In this document: positions 1-7,395 of the stretch, in pieces | Numbering within the stretch: position 1 is the first letter of the stretch | Layout of the letters: each line of letters starts with the position of its first letter | Source of the DNA: Lentisphaerota bacterium | Lineage (GTDB): Bacteria; Verrucomicrobiota; Lentisphaeria; Victivallales; UBA1829 | Length of the DNA: 64,000 bases | Direction of reading: 5' to 3' | Assembly: GCA_015061915.1 (NCBI GenBank) | Contig: SUVR01000002.1 | Coordinates: forward strand, 124,670 to 188,669 | Position numbers and translations under genes: made by a program | The notes under the pieces: generated by a model | Told to the model about the DNA's origin: nothing | What the model saw: the letters and a program-made list of their open reading frames with translations, nothing else | Databases searched by the model: none

Positions 1-397
1 AGATCTTCTGGTCCTCTTTTCCCAACCGGACCGCATGGACGTAATAAGCGGCGATCCCTTTGACGCCATAGGTCAGCAGTTCACGCAGGGACCGCATATC
101 ATCATCGGGACAGGCGAGAACACCGCAGGGTGCGAAGGCATCGCCGGACAGAGCTTTCGCCTCCTCCAGCTGAAGTTTGAGACGTGTATCGTCAAAATTG
201 GCGTTGGTCACGGTCATGAAAAGACTTTCCGCTACGAATCTGCCTAGCTTCAGATCCGGCTTCCGGGATTGGACAAGGATCTTCAACTGCCGGATCAACT
301 GGTCCATAAGTTCAGCGGTCAATATCTTTTTCCCGCACATTCCGCCGGTGGTGCAGCCGCAATTCTTCTTCGTTTCCTGGCACTGATAACAAAACAT
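1..397 (-). CDS. hcp: Hybrid cluster protein (hydroxylamine reductase), N-terminal part
   Basis: Only the first 132 codons lie in the window; the gene runs off the left edge. The protein begins MFCYQC and has Cys3, Cys6, Cys15 and Cys21, the spacing of the N-terminal Fe-S cluster of class I/II Hcp. Further on come ESLFMT-NANFD and LRELLTYGVKGIAAY, typical of the Hcp helical domain. Hcp is a cytoplasmic iron-sulfur-oxo enzyme linked to NO and hydroxylamine detoxification in anaerobes. The ATG at 397 is preceded by a strong AAAGGAG ribosome site on the minus strand. I saw no clear FNR- or HcpR-type dyad between this start and the tRNA. Confidence 0.93.
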   Translation of the reverse strand, partial: MFCYQCQETKKNCGCTTGGMCGKKILTAELMDQLIRQLKILVQSRKPDLKLGRFVAESLFMTVTNANFDDTRLKLQLEEAKALSGDAFAPCGVLACPDDDMRSLRELLTYGVKGIAAYYVHAVRLGKEDQKI

Positions 398-493
398 AGG
401 CTTTTTCTCCTTTCCTTTTTCCGGGTTAGACACAGTTTGCACGCCGTTTTTTCACTTTTCCGGTAAAAAATCGGATTTTTTTTAAAATCGGGC

Positions 494-521
494 TTGCATT
501 TTCAAAAACAAGGCGTATATT
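494..521 (+). promoter_or_regulatory. Promoter of tRNA-Asn
   Basis: TTGCAT (494-499), 16 bp spacer, TATATT (516-521). The tRNA begins 13 bp downstream, as expected for a stable RNA promoter. Confidence 0.75.
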
Positions 522-534
522 AATGGTCATACGC

Positions 535-609
535 TCCGGCATAGCTCAGCGGTAGAGTAGGTGGCTGTTAACCACTTGGTCGTAGGTTCGAATCCTACTG
601 CCGGAGCCA
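535..609 (+). tRNA. tRNA-Asn (GTT anticodon)
   Basis: The cloverleaf is complete. The acceptor stem TCCGGCA (535-541) pairs with TGCCGGA (599-605), followed by discriminator G and an encoded CCA (607-609). The anticodon loop CTGTTAA reads GTT, and the T-loop is GGTTCGAATCC. The 3' end from about 592 is the source of the tRNA-derived pieces in the repeat array that follows. Confidence 0.97.
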
Positions 610-652
610 TTTTCATTTTAAACGGAAATGAAAATGCGAAGGATGAGGATTA

Positions 653-684
653 AGCAGTGAGGCAACAGCCGAACTGCTTTTTTT
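653..684 (+). terminator. Terminator, array unit 1
   Basis: AGCAGT (653-658) pairs with ACTGCT (673-678). An inner GGC/GCC pair sits above a GA/GA mismatch, and a T-run follows at 678-684. This is the natural terminator of tRNA-Asn. Confidence 0.85.
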
Positions 685-776
685 GCGCCAGCAAAAACGA
701 ACCGTAAAAGGTTCGACACCGGAGGTGCGCCGGAGCAACGCGAAGGCTATCCTACTGCCGGACAAAGTAAGGATTA

Positions 777-808
777 AGCAGTGAGGCAACAGCCGAACTG
801 CTTTTTTT
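777..808 (+). terminator. Terminator, array unit 2
   Basis: Identical in design and sequence to unit 1: AGCAGT/ACTGCT stem with T-run 802-808. Confidence 0.8.
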
Positions 809-900
809 GCGCCAGCAAAAACGAACCGTAAAAGGTTCGACACCGGAGGTGCGCCGGAGCAACGCGAAGGCTATCCTACTGCCGGACAAAGTAAGGATTA

Positions 901-932
901 AGCAGTGAGGCAACAGCCAAACTGCTTTTTTT
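901..932 (+). terminator. Terminator, array unit 3
   Basis: Same AGCAGT/ACTGCT stem with one changed base in the inner mismatch region; T-run 926-932. Confidence 0.8.
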
Positions 933-1057
933 GCGTCAGCAAAAACGAACCGTAAAAGGTTCGACACCGGAGGTGCGCCGGAGCAACGCGAAGGCTATCC
1001 TACTGCCGGAGCCATTTTCATTTTAAACGGAAATGAAAATGCGAAGGATGAGGATTA

Positions 1058-1089
1058 AGCGGCAAAGCGAAAGCAATGCCGCTTTTTTT
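1058..1089 (+). terminator. Terminator, array unit 4 (second stem type)
   Basis: A different stem, AGCGGCA/TGCCGCT, capped by AGC-GAAA-GC with a GNRA-type tetraloop; T-run 1083-1089. The sequence differs from units 1-3 but the shape and position within the unit are kept. Confidence 0.82.
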
Positions 1090-1214
1090 GCGTCAGCAAA
1101 AACGAACCGTAAAAGGTTCGACACCGGAGGTGCGCCGGAGCAACGCGAAGGCTATCCTACTGCCGGAGCCATTTTCATCTTAAACGGAAATGAAAATGCG
1201 AAGGATGAGGATTA

Positions 1215-1246
1215 AGCGGCAAAGCGAAAGCAATGCCGCTTTTTTT
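1215..1246 (+). terminator. Terminator, array unit 5 (second stem type)
   Basis: Same stem and GAAA loop as unit 4; T-run 1240-1246. The unit is truncated soon after, near 1268. Confidence 0.82.
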
Positions 1247-1380
1247 GCGCCAGCAAAAACGAACCGTGTACGGATGGGTACGGATAATACTTGCTTTTCT
1301 CCGGTCCTGTAATCCCCTTCTGCATTTTCAAATTACTGCCGCATTTTCCCTTTTTTTCCAATGGTTTTTGCAGAAAGGAG

Positions 1381-1408
1381 TTGACAAGGTTAAAAAAGGT
1401 GCTACCGT
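1381..1408 (+). promoter_or_regulatory. Possible promoter of the sialidase-like gene
   Basis: A perfect TTGACA (1381-1386) is followed after 16 bp by a poor TACCGT. The -10 is weak, so this may be an activated promoter or only chance. Confidence 0.35.
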
Positions 1409-1460
1409 AGAGTAACACAAAATCTGACAACTGATGATGTAAACTGAGGAAAAATAACTT

Positions 1461-2549
1461 ATGGAATATACCGCTGTCCCCATTCGCAAACCGACCGAAA
1501 AACATGAACCGCAAAACCGTCTTTTTCAGGGGATCCCCAGCATCGCTGCCACCCTTAAAGGCAGACTTTTCGCCGCGTGGTACGGGGGCGGTTCCGGCGA
1601 GGGTGCGGAAAACTTTGTGATGATCGCACTCTCCGATGACGGCGGAAAAAACTGGAGCAAACCGGTGGCGGTCATCGATCCCCCGCAGGAAAAGATCCGT
1701 GCCTACGATTCCACGTTTTTCGTTGCGCCGGACGGTCGGTTGTATCTTTTCTGGGCGCAGACAGAATCGCAGAAACTCTGGGATATCTGGGACGGTCATG
1801 CAGGTGTGTGGTACAGTATCTGCGCAGATCCGGATGCCCCGGCGGAAGAACTTTCCTGGACTCACCCCGTCCGGATCGGCGACGGCATTATGATGAACAA
1901 ACCGATTGTCCTTGCCAACGGCGAATGGGCGCTGCCTCTCTCCATCTGGAACGTCAATCAGGAGCGCCGTCCATCGGCGGATACGGGGGCAAAGATGTTT
2001 GTCTCCACGGACAACGGCATCACCTTCACTGAACGGGGCTCGGTCCACATTCCCGATGAACTGGCGCGCTTCGACGAACACTCCATTTATCAGCTCAACG
2101 ATGGTTCGCTCGGTATGCTGATCCGTATGAAAAAAGGCTATTTTGAATCCTTCTCAAAGGACGGCGGCGGCACTTGGAGTGAAGTCGTTGTCAGCCCCAT
2201 CCCCGGTCCCGATTCCAGAGCATATCTCGGCAGACTCAAGTCCGGCAGACTGCTGCTGGTGCATAATGACAGCTCGTCCGCACGCCGGAATATGACCGCA
2301 CGCCTTTCCGATGACGACGGCAAAACGTGGTCCGGCAAGCTGGTGCTGGATCTCCGGGAACAAACATCTTATCCGGATGTGACCGAACTGCCGGACGGCA
2401 GGATCTGTGTGATCTATGACTACGCCCGGCAGAATGGCGGATTCATCCTCTGCTCCGTCTTCACGGAAGATGATATTCCTGCCGGAAAACTCGATTCTGC
2501 AGGAAGTTCCGCAGCCAACATCATCAGCGTGCTACCCCATTGTTTGTAA
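1461..2549 (+). CDS. Sialidase-like BNR-repeat protein (GH33-like fold)
   Basis: A 362-residue protein with at least four Asp-box (BNR) repeats: SDDGGKNWS (about 59), STDNGITF, SKDGGGTWS and SDDDGKTWS. These mark a six-bladed beta-propeller of the sialidase superfamily. The N-terminal signature has the order RLFQGIPSIA, then GRLFAAWYGGG and the acidic GEGAEN. No signal peptide is visible, so it may act on imported substrate. The arginine of the usual (F/Y)RIP motif appears to be replaced (FQGIP), so true sialidase activity is unsure; another exo-glycosidase or a lyase-like propeller is possible. It is followed 12 bp later by a lipoprotein gene, likely co-transcribed. A GAGG site stands 13 bp before the ATG. 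Confidence 0.8.
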   Translation: MEYTAVPIRKPTEKHEPQNRLFQGIPSIAATLKGRLFAAWYGGGSGEGAENFVMIALSDDGGKNWSKPVAVIDPPQEKIRAYDSTFFVAPDGRLYLFWAQTESQKLWDIWDGHAGVWYSICADPDAPAEELSWTHPVRIGDGIMMNKPIVLANGEWALPLSIWNVNQERRPSADTGAKMFVSTDNGITFTERGSVHIPDELARFDEHSIYQLNDGSLGMLIRMKKGYFESFSKDGGGTWSEVVVSPIPGPDSRAYLGRLKSGRLLLVHNDSSSARRNMTARLSDDDGKTWSGKLVLDLREQTSYPDVTELPDGRICVIYDYARQNGGFILCSVFTEDDIPAGKLDSAGSSAANIISVLPHCL

Positions 2550-2561
2550 GGAGGAAAAAAT

Positions 2562-3206
2562 ATGCTGAAAAAACTCATCCTTTCCGTTGTGACCCTTTTC
2601 GTTCTCTGCGGCTGCGATACGATCCGCAAGGAGATGGCACGGGATCCGGAATCCGGTCTGATCTGGTTTGAACCCAGGGTCGGCACAACACACGGCAGCA
2701 CCTATATCCCACCTGCCGGCGATGTGACAATCACTCTGCCCGAACACAGCAACAACGATGCCTCGTTCAGCACCTATGCGATCGAAGGCAGTTTCGGGCT
2801 GCGCTTTTTCGATGTCCGGAACGGCACCTGGCAGCTGGAATCCCGCACCATGCCGCACCTGAAACTGGAACGCTGTTTTACCGATGACAACTATATGCGC
2901 AAAATCGTTTCCGGAACAGAAATTCTTTACAAAAACCGTTACAACGCAAAACTTTGCAAGTATGTTATCGACACCAAAGATAAAGCGCTGTACTTTCTGT
3001 TCTTCCTGCCGGAAGGAAGTTCCGCCACAGCCGACGGCAAACGGGTGGATGTGTACCTCAGCACCGCTATTTTTGAGTTGAACGGAAAAATCTATTGGCT
3101 CACTTTCCAGCCCGCTCTGTCCGATCATCACGATCCCATCGAAATTCTGGAACTGGATGCGTTGCGGAAGTGCCGGAGCGGAATCAAGCTGCGGGAAACG
3201 AAATAA
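2562..3206 (+). CDS. Lipoprotein of unknown function
   Basis: 214 residues. The N-terminus is a classic lipoprotein signal: MLKK, a hydrophobic stretch, and lipobox LCGC with the lipidated Cys near residue 20. The rest is soluble, has no repeats and matches no family I recognise. It lies 12 bp behind the sialidase-like gene with a strong GGAGG site, so the two probably form an operon. A role in glycan binding at the envelope is only a guess from that context. Confidence 0.8.
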   Translation: MLKKLILSVVTLFVLCGCDTIRKEMARDPESGLIWFEPRVGTTHGSTYIPPAGDVTITLPEHSNNDASFSTYAIEGSFGLRFFDVRNGTWQLESRTMPHLKLERCFTDDNYMRKIVSGTEILYKNRYNAKLCKYVIDTKDKALYFLFFLPEGSSATADGKRVDVYLSTAIFELNGKIYWLTFQPALSDHHDPIEILELDALRKCRSGIKLRETK

Positions 3207-3210
3207 TCAC

Positions 3211-3239
3211 TTGCAAAAAGCCGTTCTGCGGTGTACATT
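3211..3239 (+). promoter_or_regulatory. Promoter of thrC
   Basis: TTGCAA (3211-3216), 17 bp, TACATT (3234-3239), about 50 bp before the thrC start. No T-box or leader peptide was seen in the short leader. Confidence 0.6.
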
Positions 3240-3290
3240 ATATACCGGTAGTAAAACTTGAACAGCTGTTAACAGAAAGATTTTCAGACG

Positions 3291-4784
3291 ATGAAATTTA
3301 CCAGTACCAGAAGCCCTATGGCTCTCGACTCTGCCAAGGTCATTGCGCAGGGCATATCCAAAGAAGGCGGCCTTTTCGTGCCGGAATCCTTCCCCGCGAT
3401 CTCCGATGAAATGTTTGAAAAACTCATCGGCATGACCTACAAGGAACGCGCCGCAGCGATCCTTTCCCTGTACCTGACCGACTTCACGGAAGCCGAGATT
3501 CTCCACTGTGTCAACGGCGCATACACCGGCACTTTTGAGAACGAAGATCCCGCCCCGCTGGTGGAAGTCAAAACGGGTATGCACCTGCTGGAACTGTGGC
3601 ACGGCCCCACCTGCGCATTCAAGGATATGGCGCTCCAGCTGCTGCCGTACCTGCTGACCACCTCCGCCGGGAAAACCGCTCCGGAAAAGACCATGGTCAT
3701 CCTCGTGGCGACCTCCGGCGATACCGGGAAAGCCGCCCTCGACGGCTTCGCAGACGTGGAAAAGACCAAGATCATTGTCTTCTTCCCCCAGGAAGGCGTA
3801 AGCCCCATGCAGAAACTGCAGATGACCACCCAGACCGGAAACAATGTGGCAGTCTGCGCCATCCACGGCAACTTTGACGACGCCCAGACGGGCGTGAAAA
3901 ATATCTTTGCCGATGAAAGCATGAAAGAATTTCTCGCAGGCGCAGACATGGAATTCTCCTCCGCCAACTCCATCAACTTCGGTCGTCTCGTGCCGCAGGT
4001 GGTCTACTACGTTTCCGCATACTGCGATCTGCTGAAAAACGGAACGCTGAAGAAGGGAGAAGGCTTCAATGTGACCGTCCCGACCGGAAACTTCGGCAAC
4101 ATCCTTGCCGCCGTCTATGCCAAGAAAATGGGCGTGCCCATCAAGAAATTCATCTGCGCGTCCAACAAGAACAACATTCTGACGGACTTCATCCGCACCG
4201 GCACTTACGACCGGAACCGGGCGTTCTACACCACCACCAGCCCGTCTATGGATATCCTGATCTCCTCCAACCTGGAACGGTTGCTCTATCACCTGTACGA
4301 CAACGATACCGCCGCCGTCAGCGGTCTGATGGATCAGCTCAAGAAGAATGGCAAGTACAGCATCAGCAGCGACGTTCTGGCAAAACTGCAGAGCGAATTT
4401 TACGGCGGGTTCTGCGATGACACCGCAACCAGAGAAACCATCCGCAAACACTTCAAAGAAAACAATTACCTGTGCGATACCCATACCGGGGTCGCCGTCA
4501 ATGTGTACGAACAGTATGTGGCAGAGACGGGGGACAATACGCCGTGTGTGATCGCATCTACTGCGTCGCCGTACAAGTTCGCCGCAGCCGTTCTGGATGC
4601 CGTGAAAGATGAAAACGAAGCCATGCCGGACAACGAATTCGATATGGTGGAACGCCTGTCCGCTATCACCGGCACAAAGATCCCCGCCCCGCTGGCAACA
4701 CTGAAGGATAAAACCGTGCTGCACAAGACCTGCGTCCATAAGGAGGAAATGTCCGGCTTCATCCGGGACTTCCTGAAAAAATAA
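3291..4784 (+). CDS. thrC: Threonine synthase
   Basis: 497 residues, the length of the long (E. coli/yeast-type) threonine synthases. It catalyses PLP-dependent conversion of O-phosphohomoserine to threonine in the cytoplasm. Lys111 in HGPTCAFKDMALQ is the expected PLP lysine, ATSGDTGKAALDGF binds phosphate, and FPQEGVSPMQKLQM and FDDAQTGVK are further family signatures. The N-terminus MKFTSTRS matches the family start, so the ATG at 3291 is kept although the ribosome site is weak. The gene has its own promoter and ends in a large palindromic element shared with the convergent operon. Confidence 0.96.
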   Translation: MKFTSTRSPMALDSAKVIAQGISKEGGLFVPESFPAISDEMFEKLIGMTYKERAAAILSLYLTDFTEAEILHCVNGAYTGTFENEDPAPLVEVKTGMHLLELWHGPTCAFKDMALQLLPYLLTTSAGKTAPEKTMVILVATSGDTGKAALDGFADVEKTKIIVFFPQEGVSPMQKLQMTTQTGNNVAVCAIHGNFDDAQTGVKNIFADESMKEFLAGADMEFSSANSINFGRLVPQVVYYVSAYCDLLKNGTLKKGEGFNVTVPTGNFGNILAAVYAKKMGVPIKKFICASNKNNILTDFIRTGTYDRNRAFYTTTSPSMDILISSNLERLLYHLYDNDTAAVSGLMDQLKKNGKYSISSDVLAKLQSEFYGGFCDDTATRETIRKHFKENNYLCDTHTGVAVNVYEQYVAETGDNTPCVIASTASPYKFAAAVLDAVKDENEAMPDNEFDMVERLSAITGTKIPAPLATLKDKTVLHKTCVHKEEMSGFIRDFLKK

Positions 4785-4829
4785 GACGGAACGGAAGACA
4801 GCACACAAGCACGCGCGGGAGCGCGGCTC

Positions 4830-4870
4830 AGCCCTGTGGAAAAAACATTTTCCACAGGGCTTGCTTTTTT
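4830..4870 (+). terminator. thrC terminator (left limb of element A)
   Basis: 14-bp perfect hairpin with loop AACA, then GC and six T (4865-4870). Confidence 0.88.
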
Positions 4871-4924
4871 GCGGCGGCGGCAGCCACCATGCTCTCATGA
4901 CCCAAAGCCCACCGCCGCCGCCGC

Positions 4925-4960
4925 AAAAAAGCGCACGGCGTGGCTTCTGCCACGCCGTGC
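4925..4960 (-). terminator. Terminator of the rhamnosidase operon (right limb of element A)
   Basis: On the minus strand, the 12-bp GCACGGCGTGGC hairpin (4933-4960) is followed by GC and six T (complement of 4925-4930). Confidence 0.85.
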
Positions 4961-4998
4961 AGCCGCGCTCCCGCGCTCTTTTCCGTACAGTCAGCCTG

Positions 4999-7374
4999 TC
5001 AGTTCAATTCTGCCTCGAAGAGGGCGACCGGACATTCCTCATACTGTTCCAGTACCGGCTCGGTTCCGGCGGGATGCTTCACCTTGACTATCAGACCGGA
5101 GGGCGTCTTTTTCCATTCCACGCGGATCCTGCCGAGTGGGGTTGGCACTTCGCCGGCGCAATGGGTCATATCGGCTGCGTACGGCTTGACAAGGAACTTC
5201 CGGAAGCCGGGTTCCAGCGGTGTCACGCCCAGCAGACCGCTACCGGTGAAGAAAGGCATCACGCCGCTCCAGCCGTGGCACAGACTGCCTGCATCGGAAA
5301 AGTCCCGGTTTCCGCCGACCGTTTCCCAAAGGGACGTAGCGCCGGAAAGAACAATGGGTTCCAGAATCTCCCGCAGCGTATCGGTCAGATATTTCCGGGC
5401 ATCTTTTCCGTTGCCAATCATGGCGCAGACAAAATACCGGAGTGCGCTCAAGTCGATCTGTCTCAACCGTTTCTGATAAAACGCATCCAGTACATCCTTC
5501 TTCTTTTCCTCCGGCACGAGGCCATTGGCAAGCATGATTGCCTGAATATGCTCATACGCAAGGACATCCGGTCCCGGCTTCAATGCGTCATAGATTTTCT
5601 TTTCCGCGTTCCAGAACACGGCTTCGACCGCTGTTCCCAACCTGGCGGCTGCGGCTTCCAGCTGGTCTGCCCGTTCTTCGTTTCCGCAAATCTCCCGGTG
5701 CATCCTTGCCGCATTCCGCAGAGACTCGTAAAGATAAATATTGAACGGCGCCTGGGGCTGTTCCGTCAGCCCGCTGATGGTTCCGTTCCATTCGCAGAAA
5801 TTCCAGATGTGGGACCCGTTTCCGGACTGATAAAGCCCGCCTTCCACGGTGTCCGCCAACGCCCGGTCCAGAATCGTATCGATCTGATCCGCCCACTTTT
5901 TGAACAGGTCCGTTTTGCCGCTGTAAAGCCAGTGTTCGCAGATCTCCGTGATCCAGACAAGGGTGAAGACCGGGATCGTGATACTGGTGATCCCCGGCGA
6001 GGTCAGGGAGAGATACCGGTCGCCGTCGAAAGATTTTCCCAGCAGATCCAGACACGCGCCGGCGTAATCGTAGTTCCCCCAGACATAGTATCCGTAAAGG
6101 ATCTGGTTCCGGGAGTCGTAAGGATAAAGACCCTGTTCCCGCCACGGGCAGTCCTCGTAATGCTCGTGCATACAGAGGTTCAGGGTCCGGGCGGAGACAT
6201 CCAGCACCCGTTTCAGAAGCCGGTCCTCGCTCTCGAAGGTGGCGGCATCCGGCAGAGGGACTTCCAGCGGGATCATTCCGGCGTAATAGAGAGAGATTTC
6301 TGCGGCGGCTGGCGGCAGGATATGCAGTTCCACGTATCTGCCGCCCAGACGGCGATGGGTGTAAAGAAACTCGTTCATCCCCTCTTTGCAGATGTAACGA
6401 TCCGCAAAACTTCTGCCGCCGACACTGGCACGGCAGCGTCCATCCGCCAGATGTTCCCCGTGTGCGATGTCAATGACCGTTCCTTCCGGTGCGTTCAGAC
6501 GGAAGCAGAGAAAACCCACGGTCTCCCGCTGCAGGTCCAGCGTAACATAATATCCGTTTCCGGTCTCATCTTCTGCGATCTGCCGGAAGGTGTACGCTGC
6601 GCGGTTTCCGGCGGGGATCACCATTTCCCGGCGCAGACCGCCATCCATCAGGATCCCGGTATCGTATGCGCAGAAACAATCAGCAAGGTACTTTGGGAAC
6701 AGGGAATCGTGCATACAGGTGAGCGCAAAGGTGGGATATTCCTTTGTGCGGTGCAGGATGCCTTTCTGAGCGATCAGTACATCCGGACGGGGCAGTTCCA
6801 GCAGCTGGGGAATTGCACGACAACTCATCTTCCAGCCGTCGGTACCGGAGAGAATGGAGGCGGTCTGCCATGAGGTGACGTCATAGTCTGCGCTGCTTTT
6901 CCAGTCATCTTCCAGACGGGAATCGTATGCAAAAACATAGCCCAGCTGCCCGCTGACTTTCGTGCAGAGTCCGGAGGTGTAACTGCGGCTCTGCCGGGTG
7001 CGCCAGGTATCGTCCGTCGCCACGATCCGGATGCCGTCTTCCGTGGAGATGGCGGCACGCAGGAAGGGCGTTCCGGGGCGGTAGGTCAGGAACGCTTCGC
7101 CAAGATAATGGACTTCCACGGCGATGAGATTTTTTCCGGGCCGGAGCAGTCCGGTCACATCGTACCCGGAGTAAGTCCAGTCACCGGGCATATCCGCCAC
7201 CTGTGCAATGGGACAGCGGACGCCGTTGATCCAGACGCAGTATGTAGAGTCAGCGGCGATCTGAAGTTTCGCCGAACCGACACCATTCCAGAGGAATGTT
7301 TTCCGGAAATTCCAATATGAATCTTTCCCGGTTTCCGGTACGGGGCTCCAGATATATGCAGCATTTTCGATCAT
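4999..7374 (-). CDS. Alpha-L-rhamnosidase-like glycosidase (GH78-type)
   Basis: 791 residues. The N-terminal half is a beta-sandwich with VWINGV and a jelly-roll (YDVTGLLRPGKN), as in rhamnosidase accessory domains. The C-terminal half is the six-hairpin (alpha/alpha)6 barrel, with EDCPWREQG-YPYDSRNQ in the place of the GH78 acidic active-site segment. Near the end, GATSLWET and SLCHGWSG-LLGVTPLEPGF are typical GH78 signatures. It would release terminal L-rhamnose from glycans or glycosides. No signal peptide, so probably cytoplasmic. It is the last gene of a five-gene minus-strand operon ending in element A. A related six-hairpin specificity cannot be excluded. Confidence 0.8.
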   Translation of the reverse strand: MIENAAYIWSPVPETGKDSYWNFRKTFLWNGVGSAKLQIAADSTYCVWINGVRCPIAQVADMPGDWTYSGYDVTGLLRPGKNLIAVEVHYLGEAFLTYRPGTPFLRAAISTEDGIRIVATDDTWRTRQSRSYTSGLCTKVSGQLGYVFAYDSRLEDDWKSSADYDVTSWQTASILSGTDGWKMSCRAIPQLLELPRPDVLIAQKGILHRTKEYPTFALTCMHDSLFPKYLADCFCAYDTGILMDGGLRREMVIPAGNRAAYTFRQIAEDETGNGYYVTLDLQRETVGFLCFRLNAPEGTVIDIAHGEHLADGRCRASVGGRSFADRYICKEGMNEFLYTHRRLGGRYVELHILPPAAAEISLYYAGMIPLEVPLPDAATFESEDRLLKRVLDVSARTLNLCMHEHYEDCPWREQGLYPYDSRNQILYGYYVWGNYDYAGACLDLLGKSFDGDRYLSLTSPGITSITIPVFTLVWITEICEHWLYSGKTDLFKKWADQIDTILDRALADTVEGGLYQSGNGSHIWNFCEWNGTISGLTEQPQAPFNIYLYESLRNAARMHREICGNEERADQLEAAAARLGTAVEAVFWNAEKKIYDALKPGPDVLAYEHIQAIMLANGLVPEEKKKDVLDAFYQKRLRQIDLSALRYFVCAMIGNGKDARKYLTDTLREILEPIVLSGATSLWETVGGNRDFSDAGSLCHGWSGVMPFFTGSGLLGVTPLEPGFRKFLVKPYAADMTHCAGEVPTPLGRIRVEWKKTPSGLIVKVKHPAGTEPVLEQYEECPVALFEAELN

Positions 7375-7395
7375 AACTTGTTCCTTTCTATCGTA

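Larger units (their letters stand above)
610..1268 (+). repeat. Five-copy terminator repeat array behind tRNA-Asn
   Basis: This stretch without genes holds five tandem units, with GGATTAAGC at 647, 771, 895, 1052 and 1209 (periods 124, 124, 157, 157). Each unit has a terminator hairpin with a 7-T run, then a small hairpin in which the T-run can pair with a downstream A-run. All but the last then carry a CGAACC/GGTTCG hairpin and a GC-rich segment, and finish with ATCCTACTGCCGGA, a copy of the tRNA-Asn 3' end. The longer spacing comes from an extra hairpin (ATTTTCATTT/AAATGAAAAT) at 609-635, 1014-1040 and 1171-1197. The fifth unit breaks off near 1268. Short reading frames here simply repeat the same residues and are not genes. 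From 1270 to 1460 I see only the promoter and leader of the next gene. Confidence 0.9.
4791..4986. repeat. Cloverleaf palindrome between convergent genes (element A)
   Basis: Outer arms GCGCGGGAGCGCGGCT (4813-4828) and their exact complement (4961-4976) enclose three near-adjacent hairpins. These are a 14-bp perfect stem (4830-4843/4848-4861, loop AACA), an 18-bp perfect stem GCTTTTTT plus GCGGCGGCGG (4863-4880/4915-4932, 34-nt loop), and a 12-bp perfect stem (4933-4944/4949-4960, loop TTCT). ACGGAA/TTCCGT (4788-4796 region and 4981-4986) extends the arms. The first hairpin followed by GCTTTTTT terminates thrC; on the other strand the third hairpin followed by GCTTTTTT terminates the rhamnosidase operon. 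A related element lies at 61114-61273. Confidence 0.88.

Noticed and set aside
613-1215. Short reading frames across the repeat array with near-identical repeated peptides
   Set aside because: They are translations of the non-coding repeat unit, contain terminators, and have no ribosome sites.
610-1268. CRISPR array
   Set aside because: Repeat units are 124-157 bp of near-identical sequence without variable spacers, and no cas genes are present.
535-1460. Integrated element using tRNA-Asn as attachment site
   Set aside because: No integrase or phage genes follow; the tRNA-end copies are only 120-160 bp apart.
3207-3290. T-box or threonine attenuator before thrC
   Set aside because: The leader is too short, with no specifier loop, leader peptide or terminator.
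3207-4898. 563-codon open frame on the minus strand
   Set aside because: Antisense shadow of thrC; codon bias of the real gene leaves the other strand open.
4861-6873. 670-codon open frame on the plus strand
   Set aside because: Lies antisense to the rhamnosidase gene, begins inside element A, and reads as low-complexity shadow protein.
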